This document shows positions 1-10,133 of a stretch of DNA of 64,000 nucleotides, piece after piece (position 1 is the first letter of the stretch; each line of letters begins with the position of its first letter). Origin of the DNA: Paguma larvata (Eukaryota > Chordata > Mammalia > Carnivora > Viverridae); NCBI GenBank assembly GCA_030068075.1, contig CM057839.1, forward strand, positions 21,245,167 through 21,309,166. The letters run 5' to 3'. The position numbers were made by a program, and so were the translations under genes. Under the pieces are notes generated by a model. The model saw only the letters and a program-made list of their open reading frames with translations, was not told where the DNA came from and searched no databases.

Positions 1-654
1 AAATAGGGAGGTGAGTAATTAATTTGCTTCTACTAATTCTTTCATTGCAGAAGCTTGTAAAATTTAGAGGGCTTTGAAAAATCCATTCAAATATAATAAT
101 GTTCCAGTATCTTTTCAAACCCTAAATGCATCTATTTACCAGGTGTGGGGCTGGAAGTAAATAGAAATGAAAATATTTCAGGTTAGAAATGATGTGGATG
201 AAACAATTGTCATATAGTAATATATTCTGATCTGGAGGATATATAGCATATTACTAATACTTATCCTTCTTTTAATCAAGGAGCAGACATAACACCACTT
301 TCTAAAAATATGACATGCCCCTTCACAGGTTTTTCCAGATACTCCTGGAATACCTCTCTTACTCATAAAAGCTGTTTCATGTCACTGACATTTCCGGGAC
401 TTCATCAAAGCCTTCGCTAGAAGGATTATTCCCTACTCTGTGTGCTTGCCATGACCAATGCTGCCCCTGCTATAATATCTATATTTTTACAAATTCTCCT
501 TTGACTTCATGGAAGTTTCTTCTAGTGAAAAATTGTTTAATTTGTCCTCCCATCCTGAAGATCAGACAAATAGCACTGGTAAAATAACTATGGAATTATA
601 ATAGACACCAATGAAGGCATATTTTACCTCTTTTCTTCTATTTACTGTTTTAAA
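1..654. other. No gene or repeat recognised
   Basis: AT-rich single-copy-looking sequence. The reading frames are short and interrupted. I see no convincing repeat, splice-flanked exon or RNA gene here. Confidence 0.4.
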
Positions 655-1293
655 ATGCAATTATACTATATATATGCGTGTGTGTGTATTATATATAAGT
701 GAATGAACATTATTTAGCAATAAAAAACAATGATGTGGGGAACCTGGGTGGCTCAGTCAGTTGAGCATCCTACTCTTGATTTCTGCTCAGGTCACGATCC
801 CGGGTCGTGGGGTCCAGCCCCATGTCTGGCTCCGCATTGAGTGTAGAGCCTGCTTAAGATTCTCCCTCTTTCCCTCTGCTCCTCTCCTCCACTCATGCTA
901 TCTTTCTCTTAAAAAAATGATGTGCTAATCCATGTTACAACATGGAGGAAACTTGGAAACATGATGAGTGAAAGAAGCCAGTCACAAAAGACCACGTATT
1001 AAATGTATTATATAATCTCATGTATATAAAATGTCCAGAACACGGAAATCTTTGGACGCAGAGTGTAGATTACTATTTAGATAATTGGATTATATTGACA
1101 CTGTTGGGAGGGGATAGAAAATAGGGAAATGATAGCTAAAAGAAACAGGGCTTCTTTTTGAAGTGAAATAATGTTCTATTGACTGTGATGATGGTTGCAC
1201 GTATCTTTGAATATACTAAAAAACATTTAATAATTACTTTAAATAGGTGCATTGTATAGTATGTGAATTAGATCTCAATTAAGCTGTTAAAAA
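655..1293 (+). mobile_element. Old L1 (L1M-type) 3' end, split by a SINE
   Basis: The sequence reads like the 3' untranslated end of an old mammalian-wide L1: a gtgaaagaagccagtcac block near 965, a tgatggttgcac block near 1190, and a terminal atgtgaatta..ctcaattaa block near 1260-1280. The left part (attatttagcaataaaaaac near 708-729) belongs to the end of ORF2/3'UTR. A SINE interrupts it at about 738-915. Many substitutions mark it as old. The exact subfamily needs a library alignment. Confidence 0.7.
738..915 (+). mobile_element. CAN-SINE (tRNA-derived carnivore SINE)
   Basis: The head acctgggtggctcagtcagtt carries the tRNA-like A box, followed by a degenerate B box, a CT-rich stretch and a short A tail. 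The 9-bp direct repeat aatgatgtg (729-737 and 916-924) looks like the target-site duplication. It is inserted in the L1 3' end, so it is younger than that L1. It is more diverged than other copies in the window. Confidence 0.85.
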
Positions 1294-2525
1294 TTCATGA
1301 GCTAACATGTTAGGTGGGAACAAAGAAATATAGAACTTGAATTTTTGTTTCATATATCCTAAAAGTCAAGAAATATGCATACCAAGTTTTTCTTTGATAA
1401 TAAAATGATGTTATCTGTGATCACAAGACGATAAATGTAGAATAAGAGTCTTTTTACTTATTTTTTACTATGAAGACATGATGAGACTGTTGCTCGCAGT
1501 ATAATTTTTTAATATTATTTAGGGATTCTGGGATCAAAGAATGTGAGTGTAAAATTTACTCCTTTTCATTATCTTTCCCACAGAAGCATTTTATGTTTCC
1601 TATGACCACAATTTCAATGTTTAAGTGAGGATATCTCTAGCTTTATTTTAATTTGTGAAGAAAAATCATTCAAATAATTTAATTGACATAAGAATTGAAA
1701 AAAATCTCATATATTCTTACATTTAATGTTTATAAATTAACTATACAAAAAACTATGTTTAATTTGGTAATGGTTTATAGTGTAAAATCACTGCCCAAAA
1801 AAAAATCTAAATTTGGCTCCTAATTTGTACAAGATTTCCTTTTCCATTTACAGATAGTAGACTTTTGTTTCCTTAGAAGAATCCCTGGAGAAGTTTAGCA
1901 TACAAGTTTCTCAGAGGTGCTCTCTGGAACAAAGATTTTGAAGGAGTCAAGGGAAGCTGGATGGGCAGAGGAAGAGATTATGTTGGTGTAGAGTGGCCAC
2001 AGCCCATGAGCATGGGCCATTTCCTTGAATGAAACAATTCCCCGAAGCCAGGGGAAAGCTGGGAAGGCACCACGTTGTAAGCTCCCAGCAATCATGGAAA
2101 TGGGAGCCTCTGCCCTGAATGGCGCATTTGTGGTGCCTATACTACAATTGGCAAAGAAAATGGGTACACTGAAAGAATATATCTAATATGTATAATGCCT
2201 TACATTAAGATACGGTAGGAGAGGTAGAAGAATGTAAAATATAAAAACAAAAAAAACATTTAAAATTCAAAATTCCATTATGTTGGATAATGAAATGTAT
2301 CATTTCTTTCCATTTATTTTGTATTTATATAACATTCGAAAAATTCATCCATACTCAGGCTTAGCATACGTGTTATACACCAGGTAATTCACATGTGATA
2401 TAACTTAATATCACCTCTAAGGATGTTCTAGAAATAAACATTCAGATTCTCTTATTTTCCTTCCAAATTAGACTTTCAGTGATTTTTTTTATTGTTTTTT
2501 TTTTAATAGGTAGAGGTCTAACTCA
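1294..2525. other. No gene or repeat recognised
   Basis: AT-rich stretch. A slightly more GC-rich segment near 1880-2130 has a 66-codon minus-strand frame with no recognisable protein similarity. Nothing else can be supported. Confidence 0.4.
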
Positions 2526-2531
2526 TGTTAG

Positions 2532-2723
2532 ATGTTTAAATGTTTATTTATTTTTGAGATAGACAGCATGAGCAGGAGAGGGGCAGAGAAAGGGAGACAG
2601 AGGATCCAAAATAGGCTTTGGGCTGATAGCAGCGAGTCTGAAGCAGGGCTCAAACTCAGGAACAGTGAGATCATGACCTGAGCCAAAGTCTGATGCTCAA
2701 CTGACTGAGCCATCCAGGCGCCC
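2532..2723 (-). mobile_element. CAN-SINE, minus strand
   Basis: It reads in reverse: a tail (tttatttatttttgagat) at the left, a GA-rich middle (complement of the CT-rich body), the B-box complement, and the head complement ctgactgagccatccaggcgccc at the right. No clear target duplication was found. Confidence 0.9.
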
Positions 2724-2851
2724 TTCTTTTACTTTTGACTAAAACCTGAAGAAAAAAAAAAATCATTTTCGCTGCTAAAAGAGTAACACTCTTTCTTTGC
2801 TTACATATACATTTGATTAATTTGTATAGCCTCTATTACTTAGGTAAATCA

Positions 2852-3077
2852 AGGCACCTTGGTGGCTCAGTCCGTTAAGCACCTGACTCTTGACTTCAGC
2901 TCAGGTCATGACCTCACAGTTCATGGGTTTGAGCCTGACTTTGAGCTCTGTGCTGGCAGTGCAAAGCCTGTTTGGGATTCTCTGTCTTTCCCTCTCTCTC
3001 TCTGCCCCTTCCCGGCTCACATGCTCTGTCTATCTCTCAAGATGAATAAATAAACTTAGAAAAAAAAAAAAAAAAAG
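2852..3077 (+). mobile_element. CAN-SINE, plus strand
   Basis: Starts ggcaccttggtggctcagtc, has a B-box-like gggtttgagcctg, a CT-rich body, and ends in gatgaataaataaac plus a run of about 17 A. The next SINE begins about 10 bp downstream, in the same orientation. Confidence 0.92.
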
Positions 3078-3086
3078 AGTAACAGT

Positions 3087-3343
3087 GGCACTTGGGTGAC
3101 TCAGTTGGTTAAGCCTCTGACTTTAGCTTAGATCATGATCTCACAGCTCTTGTTTTGAGCCCCGCATCAGGCTCTGTGCCTCTGTACTGACAGCTCAGAG
3201 CTTGGAGCCTGCTTCAGATTCTGTGTCTCCATATCTCTCTGCCCCTCCCCTACTCATGCTCTGTCTCTGTCTCTGCTCTCTCTCTCTCTCTCTCTCTCAA
3301 AAATAAATAAATATTTTTAAAGTTTTAAAAATAAATAAAAGAA
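3087..3343 (+). mobile_element. CAN-SINE, plus strand, with expanded (CT)n body
   Basis: Head ggcacttgggtgactcagttg, then the full SINE body with an extended (CT)n tract near 3272-3298 and a tail of A/T repeats (aaataaataaatattttt). It lies directly after the preceding SINE, which makes a same-orientation tandem pair separated by agagtaacag. Confidence 0.92.
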
Positions 3344-3344
3344 T

Positions 3345-4725
3345 GACAAAATCACTTATATTTCCATATCCAGAATTGACAATCATTTTTATTTTGCAAT
3401 TTTCCACAAAAATGATAACTTCTTTCTCTCATCAAATAGCCTAAGCCAAATTATTTGAAATTTGTCATTTGAAATCTTACAATAAAACAATTTGGAGTAC
3501 ATTTTTAAAATTATTATTAATTTGTCTTTCTTATTATTGCATTTCTTCATAAATTTTGGCATTTGGGTTCACCCATATATTTTGAGTAAGATATACATTT
3601 ATATAAAGCCTATCCCTATATCCCTTGTGTATGGCCCCCAATATTTGACTTGGCAATTGTTTCCAAAAAGTCCTCCATGAGGCCGATAGAGAAACAGATC
3701 TTAGCATGTCGGTGTTAGCCCATGGTGATGAGAAAGAAAATGTGGAATCTTGACAGCTGACATCTGGTATCTGGTCTAGTTCCCATCGGCTAGGTTGTCT
3801 TGTTCCCTTGCTGAAAATAAACATTTTCACAGAATATCAACATCAGATGTGGACTATCTGTGATCATGATGGAATAAGACTAAAACAAGACTATTATGCA
3901 ATCAAGACCTATGAAAACAAACACGCTGCACAAACCCCGTCAATGACCGCGCGTCCCTCTCCACTGGCTCACTTGAGTGGCCATTGCTTCTTCTCCAAAG
4001 ACCTCGGAGCTCAGCTTCACCCCTCACCTCCTCTATAAAAAACATTATGACACCCAGTCACTGGATTCCTTCTGCCTTCTGACAACACCCACTCCAAAAC
4101 AGACTCCCGTTTCTTTAAACCTTCCTCCCCCTCACTGAATGCTGTGAAAATCTTTTAACTAGGGCCTCCCAGTCACTGTTCTGAGATGTTCCCTCGTTCT
4201 GACAGTTTGCTGCCCCGTGTCACATCCAGCATCCAGAGCTAAATGCAGTTTTGCTTGAGTACAAAGGTGTGACGGGTGATCTTTGACTTTCTTTTGCCTC
4301 ATCTGTGATATTGAAAATCTTGGCTCACTTAAGGGTGTCCAAATTCTCTATGCCTAGCTCCCAGAAGAATTCGGCCTCAGAATTTTTCCATCTTTTCATA
4401 AACCAAAGAACTGTACTCACACTGTCTGATTTCCACGTTAAAGCTGGATCAGGCTCCCATCTTAAGAGAAACCTTTTAAACTCCTTTATTCTACTACTTT
4501 GAATCAAAAGCCCAGCAGGTGTGCACTTCAGTCTGCTCAGCATTTTTGTTTTTCTCTTTATGTCCTGCAGAGATGTTTATCTTCTCTGAGATCCTCATTA
4601 AAACTTCCCGTTTTTATCTGTTAGCTTTATGTGTTGTAGGTAGAGGGGCAGTTAAATATCACTGAACCATCTTGACCAGTGAGACAGCATTCATATATTG
4701 GTCTTTTTTCCCTCAAGTTTCAAAA
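3345..4725. other. No gene or repeat recognised
   Basis: Mixed AT-rich and moderately GC-rich sequence. Two overlapping minus- and plus-strand frames (about 98 and 76 codons near 3534-4038) have no recognisable similarity and no codon-like pattern. No exon is claimed. Confidence 0.35.
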
Positions 4726-4729
4726 CAAA

Positions 4730-5095
4730 ATAGATGGAATGGTATTGATAAAATCAAAGTCTCTTTTGACAACCAGTATACACCTATGCCTTTATTCTAT
4801 TCCCAAGGTGACCATTCTCATGAGTATGTGATACATCTTTTCTGTCTATTTTTTCACCTTTCTGCACAACATGTGCAACCATGTCCGATATATTATTCTT
4901 GGTCTGTGTTTTAAAGTTTACATAAGTGGCATCACTGTCTTCAATCGTTCTGTAATACTGTTTTTTTCACGAGACCGTATGATTTCAGATCTATCTATGC
5001 TGGTATCCAGAGTTTTACGTATCAACTGCTGCATCCTAGCCAATATATTTAAATATCCTGTTTTTACTAAAGGATTTAGTTGCCAGAAAATAAAC
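4730..5095 (-). mobile_element. Probable old L1 3'UTR fragment, minus strand
   Basis: The order of blocks (acataagtggcatcactgt near 4920, cgttctgtaatactg near 4947, then a run of T and cac) resembles the antisense 3' region of old L1 elements. There are no flanking duplications and divergence is high, so this is a pattern-based call. Confidence 0.4.
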
Positions 5096-5099
5096 ATAG

Positions 5100-5862
5100 T
5101 ATTACCATTTCTCATGAGGAAACATATGTTCTAAGACCATTCGGAGATGCTCAAAATACCCTTTAAGGTATGGTTATTTTCTCCAGAATTATAATAGATA
5201 TTATTTGTGCACAAATTTCCCACATCTATAAGGTCTCTGATATGTCCTTATATAGTCTATTATCTATTTTTTCATACCCTATTAAGGCAATTAGAAGTTT
5301 TTGCAAAGCTTAACTTGAATCTTTTCCTTCCTACCTTGGTTATTTTAATGACTTCTCTCCATTCAAAAGGTTAATAATTAAGTGAATAAGTTGATGTGTC
5401 CAATAACCTGGGACAAAGATTATCTAACAAAGTCCTAAATTCTGCAGAAAATGTCTGCCTGTCTTCCTACGGTTTAAGAAAATCCTTATTTACAAAAAAA
5501 AACCCTTGACTCTGGAGCGAGCATTTAAATTCAGCTTGTGTAGATCCACCTTCTACCTTGTCGTCCGGCAAGTTTATGATGCGATCCTTCCTTTCCTGAG
5601 AACACCTAAACAAAGTGTAACTAATTTAGAGGGTCGGGGAAAGAGCAGACGAAATAAAAAGACTGTAAAGGTGTTGTGCAGACATGTCTGGTTTAGAAAG
5701 AGAGAAAGATGGGGGGAGGCAAGTTTCCGAAGGATACAGCTTTTCAGGCACCTGATGTCAGGTTTAGAATTTTATTTCTGAGTCTCCATATACTAATTAA
5801 AGAAGCTGTCTATTTAATATTTCATATGTTGTCTCCTTTTTCCTCTTGAGTTCCTCTTGAAT
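5100..5862. other. No gene or repeat recognised
   Basis: AT-rich sequence with no repeat that I can name. A 91-codon plus-strand frame near 5506-5781 has no recognisable family features. Confidence 0.35.
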
Positions 5863-5873
5863 ATATTAGTTTT

Positions 5874-6097
5874 GGGGCTCCTGGGTGTCTCAGTCAGTTA
5901 AGCGTCCGACTTCAGCTCAGGTCATGATCTCGCGGTCTGTGAGTTCGAGCCCCACGTTGGGCTCTGTGCTGACAGTTTGGAGCCTGGAGCCTGCTTTGGA
6001 TTCTGTGTCTCCCTCTCTCTCTGCACCCACCACCCCCCCACTCATGCTCTGTCTCTCTTTCTTTCAAAAATATACAAACATGAAAAAAATTTTTTAA
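5874..6097 (+). mobile_element. CAN-SINE with perfect 11-bp target duplication
   Basis: Head ggggctcctgggtgtctcag, B-box-like gtgagttcgagcccc, a CT-rich body and an A/T tail. The 11-bp repeat atattagtttt is perfect on both sides (5863-5873 and 6098-6108), which fixes the boundaries and suggests a relatively recent insertion. Confidence 0.96.
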
Positions 6098-6108
6098 ATA
6101 TTAGTTTT

Positions 6109-6573
6109 TAGTTCTTGCAAAGTATGCAAAGTAAAAACTTTCCCATAATGACCATTGTTATTTGAAGTCAAGATTCTGCCTTTTATAAAAACAGGTGCAA
6201 CTATACACAGAAAGCAGAAGCAATTCTGGAAGGAGACTGTAGATTTCACATTTCTTAACAAAAAGAAACTCCGAGAGCTGGTAGTCATGGTTCACAGTGT
6301 TTTGAATGTTCCTGCCAGAGACTAGGAAGTGGCCGTGTGAATAACAACCTAAAAATCATTGATACCCAAATATGGAATAAATACAGTGCCAGAAGGTTTT
6401 ATAAGAGACCCAAGGCAAAGTTTGACAACTCGTCTCTTTATCATAAAAGTCACCAGTTGAACAGAATTCTGACCATTAGTTTTCAGAACCCACTTTCATT
6501 TTCCACCTTTCTACATTATTATATACTAAAATAGTTGCTAATTATAAAAAGCAAATACTTGCATTTAAAAAAA
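6109..6573. other. No gene or repeat recognised
   Basis: Unassigned AT-rich sequence between two SINEs. Short frames only. Confidence 0.4.
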
Positions 6574-6583
6574 CTCAATTGAG

Positions 6584-6806
6584 AGGCGTCTGGGTGGCTT
6601 AGTCGGTTAAGCATCCGACTTCGGCTCAGGTCATGATCTCACGGTCTGTGACTTCGAGCCCTGTGTCAGGCTCTGTGCTGACGGCTCGGAGCCTGGAGCC
6701 TGCTTCAGATTCTGTGTCTCCCTCTCTCTGTGCCCTTCCCCTGCTCATACTCTGTCTCTATGTCTCTCAAAAATAAATAAATGTTAAAAAATTTTAAAAA
6801 AAAAAC
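6584..6806 (+). mobile_element. CAN-SINE with perfect 10-bp target duplication
   Basis: Starts aggcgtctgggtggcttag. It has a near-complete felid-type body including gtgacttcgagccctgtgtc and ggagcctgcttcagattctg, then aaaataaataaatg plus an A-rich tail. The direct repeat ctcaattgag occurs at 6574-6583 and 6807-6816. The downstream copy directly abuts another SINE. Confidence 0.96.
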
Positions 6807-6816
6807 CTCAATTGAG

Positions 6817-6935
6817 GGACACCTGGGTGGCTCAGTCTGTTAACCATTGGACTATTGAGCCTGCTTGGGATTCTTTCTCCCCCTCTCAAAATAAATAAAC
6901 AAACATTTTTAAAGAAAATAAAAAAGAAAAGAAAA
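6817..6935 (+). mobile_element. Internally deleted CAN-SINE
   Basis: Begins ggacacctgggtggctcag, then jumps from the A-box part to ttgagcctgcttgggattct and on to ctcaaaataaataaac. The B-box region and most of the central body are missing, roughly 80-100 bp less than neighbours. A-rich tail to about 6935. It abuts the target duplication of the previous SINE. Confidence 0.88.
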
Positions 6936-7575
6936 GAATCAATCCAAGAATGTCTGGTTTGAAATTGTAGTATAGTCTCTTCATATTAATTTTGATTATT
7001 AATGAAGTTAGACTTATTCTGTCTTTGTTGTTCCTATTTAGTATGCATTTTCTTTGCTTAATTTTCTTTTGTTTTTCTGATTTTTCATAGATGTATCTAG
7101 TTTTTAAATTTCTATTATTTCTCCACCTGTTAGAAATGTACCCATTTAAATCTTACTCTGCTAATGATTATCATTTTACTATTAATGTATGTATTCATTT
7201 TAGATTTTCTAACAAAGAATTTTAAATTCCTGCTGATTCCCCCTTCCCCAACTTCCATTAGAATGCTAGTTTGTCATATTTTTAGGACAATAAATCATTA
7301 TTATTTCATAATTGTGTCTTAGATTTATGTGACAGTTTGACTAATATCTGTGCTCAGGCTAGATAATTGTACCTTTCTTTCTTTTCTTATCTTGGTCTAC
7401 ATATCATTCTTGTTGGAGTATGTGCTAGGGTAATAGCGGGTGTGTGAAATTTTTAGTGATACATTCTAACAAGCTCTATTTCACTCGTGTGCATGAAGAA
7501 AGAACAGCTTGTTATAGGATTCTAGGTTCAACTTTATAGTTAGTGTGTTAAGGATGTTACTCATATCTATTTTGC
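6936..7575. other. Unassigned T-rich sequence
   Basis: T-rich on the plus strand. It could be an antisense continuation of the L1/HAL1-like block to the right, but I cannot identify diagnostic blocks here. Confidence 0.3.
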
Positions 7576-7579
7576 TCAG

Positions 7580-8270
7580 CTAGGAAATCCGAGTCGTTCC
7601 CTGTCCCTCACTTGTAGCCAACCTCATTTTCCACTCCAACTGCTTTCCTGGTTTTATCTTTCCCGTCTAACTTCTAGAGTTCATTAAAAAAAAAAAATCA
7701 GTGTATACATGCTTAAAAACACATCCTTCTCAGGAAACATCCAATTTTCAACTATAGGAATTAATGTCTTTCTTGAATTTCCCCCAAATCTATCATTTAA
7801 ATCTCATCCATTCTCTATTCACAGCTTGGAGAACCCTAATGATGCATGTTTCATCAATAAGGCACCTTCTCTCTTAAACTTCGCTTCTAGTTTTCTATAC
7901 CTCTAACTCTGTTGATGCATCGTGATACATTTCTTCAATTCTACCATCTAGTCTGTCAATTCTGACATTAGCAGTTACACACTCAATTTTTAGTACTTTT
8001 TATTTTTTTCCGATGACTATATTTTTATTAAAACTATTTCCATTTTTTCAAGTATGTCTGTTTTTGTTTTATGTGTATTATCTCCTTGCCCTGTTTAAAC
8101 TGTGGACATTTAAGAAATACTTCTACATTTTTAAAGCATTTTTAATGCATTATTAAACTAAGTTAATCCAGTATAAATTTGCCCATTTGTTAGATCTGTT
8201 GCCAATAATGTCTATCTTGTATGTATCATGGGGCCATGATTCCCCTTGGAATTAAAAATAGTTTTGTAAA
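7580..8270 (-). mobile_element. Possible HAL1/L1M 5' (ORF1-region) fragment, minus strand
   Basis: T-rich text with blocks resembling antisense HAL1/old L1 ORF1 region: ttcttcaattctaccatct near 7932, tctgtcaattctgacattagc near 7951, and ttccattttttcaagtatgtctg near 8039. The blocks are in the expected order but strongly diverged. A library alignment is needed to confirm. Confidence 0.35.
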
Positions 8271-8978
8271 CTCACCTTGAAAAACTTTCTTTTCTCCCTA
8301 AACAAACCAGCCATGCAAACTGTATATCTTTTTGTATCTTACCCAAAACTTAACTGCTTTGGGTCTCTCCAACTGCATAAAATGTGTAATTCTGTTTTTA
8401 AGGTTATAACCCAAATCCTTGTCAAACAGATACCTTTATGTTTCCCCCAATCCCTTTCATAAATGACTACAACCTTTCCTGGTGCAAGTTTAGGACAGGG
8501 GAAAGAGCCGTTTGGCCCTACCCCATAATCTTGGAGACCAACACCCACCCAGATTAATGTATGGATCCTGGTTTATCTGCACAGTATGTTTAGTTTCCAC
8601 TCTAAAGTAGGCATTAAATTATCAGTTCTTATATTTTATATAAGCTCAGTATCCAGCCCTTTGTTGACCCCCAACTTAAAGTTATAGATTTTCTCTTCAT
8701 TGAGTCTGTAGTGGTTTTCTTTGTATTTGTTATTATGACTGTGTCTTCAAATTCTTAACAAATACCCTTTATGATGTTTATCTATGTTTGGATCAGAGAA
8801 AGGATTTTCTCACTGTTCCAAGCAACTGTAATTTTTTATTACCTTTTATTTTCTGTAAAGGTTGATACTTTTGTACAGGATGAGTCACTATTCTACAGTG
8901 CTCATTGTCTTCCTATGATTAAAAATACTAGAAGAACGACCCCAGATTCATGACTGAGTGTTTCATTTAAATTTACTA
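8271..8978. other. Unassigned AT-rich sequence
   Basis: Could be a further decayed part of the HAL1-like element or unique sequence. No gene evidence. Two short frames of about 61-69 codons overlap on opposite strands. Confidence 0.3.
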
Positions 8979-8981
8979 ATG

Positions 8982-9300
8982 TCTCAGGATTCTCACCCAG
9001 AGAGTCGTGTTACTGAGGCTTTTCTTTCCAGGAAGCAACTTTATTTGTGCCGGCACTGCTCAGTTGGGTTCATACAGTAGAACGAGCCCCGACACCACGC
9101 GGTGTAGTTTTTTATACCTTTTCTATTTCTTTTTCTCTCATATATGGCAACACACAAACATGCATTCTGATTAAAGTGGTCTCATGTTACAAGGTCATGA
9201 GGAATGTTGTCACATACTCTTATAGCCAGATTGCCTTGAGTTTTGTTTTTTTTTTCCCTCCTTAATGAGGGGACCCTACCACCCTAAGGCTATTCTGATA
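8982..9300 (-). mobile_element. Possible retroviral LTR fragment, minus strand
   Basis: A CpG-bearing block (gtgccggcac, acgagccccgac, cacgcggtg near 9048-9103) sits in an otherwise CpG-poor region. On the minus strand it contains an AATAAA at 9040-9045, placed as in an LTR R region, and upstream G/C-rich text. This resembles an ERV LTR read backwards. No TSD or internal region was found. Confidence 0.38.
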
Positions 9301-9390
9301 AATGTGTGAAGGAAAGGGAGTAGAGGATTGAGGAGCTGGAGGAAGAGAAAATGAGGATGAGATAGAGGAAGACGAAAGAATAAAGGTTAC
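9301..9390. repeat. Purine-rich tract
   Basis: Mostly A and G on the plus strand (ggagctggaggaagagaaa and neighbours), with a few pyrimidine interruptions. It is low-complexity in character with no other function visible. Confidence 0.5.
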
Positions 9391-9489
9391 ATCTTAAAAT
9401 GCAAGAGAGGTCTTTTTTTCCTAAGGAACACCGATCTTACCCAACCTAACTTGTTTTAAGGTGAAAATTACAGTCGCTTTTATTTATAT

Positions 9490-9565
9490 AACCCCAGTAT
9501 GTAGCCAAGAGACTGACATAGAGTAGATCCTTGAAAAGTGGGCATTACTTTATCATGTTATTGCT
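9490..9565 (-). mobile_element. Possible MIR fragment, minus strand
   Basis: The segment gactgacatagagtagatccttgaa resembles the antisense 5' end of MIR, where tggcacatagtaagcgctcaa is expected. Short and diverged. Confidence 0.35.
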
Positions 9566-10098
9566 GGGAAACATTGTAGAATGGCAGCTACTACGCCAAA
9601 AACAGTTTGAGGTTTATAGTCATTACAAACAAATAGATATAGTGTGAGGATCTCATGCCTGAATTCTTCAATTATCTATGGCAGGGAAACATGAGAAAAC
9701 TTGATATTCTCTCTTCCAGAGATGATGAAAAAAATTTATTTCTGTGTTGACACTTATCAATTGTTGTAGTTGCCAAGATTAATATTTAGAAAGAGTTGGC
9801 CCTAATTTCCAGGCTCTGCAGATACAGTGTCTTCTTAAGAAATCCATGGTTCCTAGACCAGTTATAAAACATCAGTAAATCTAAATCCATTCATGTTGCC
9901 TTAATGCCATTGCTTCAGCTTGTAAAAAGGAACTCTTAGTATAAAGAGCTCTTTGGTATCAGAGGCTATTCATCTTTGCACTTGCCCTAGTAGTAAGCGT
10001 AGTAAATATTTGTTACTATCTTCTCCATAGCATTTATACTTTGTTCATCTCCCTCTTTCAACCCATTCCAAACACAGGACAATATGTCACTGCAGCAG
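9566..10098. other. No gene or repeat recognised
   Basis: Unassigned AT-rich sequence. Confidence 0.35.
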
Positions 10099-10099
10099 G

Positions 10100-10133
10100 A
10101 AAAAAAAACAAAACAAACAAACAAACAAAAAAC
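10100..10133 (+). repeat. (CAAA)n microsatellite / A-rich tract
   Basis: A run of A followed by several caaa units (aaacaaacaaacaaac). It may be the tail of a retroposon whose body is not recognisable, or an independent simple repeat. Confidence 0.8.

Noticed and set aside
5874..6097. tRNA-like A and B boxes in the SINEs as tRNA genes
   Set aside because: The boxes are part of tRNA-derived SINEs. Cloverleaf pairing is not preserved and the copies are followed by SINE bodies and target duplications.
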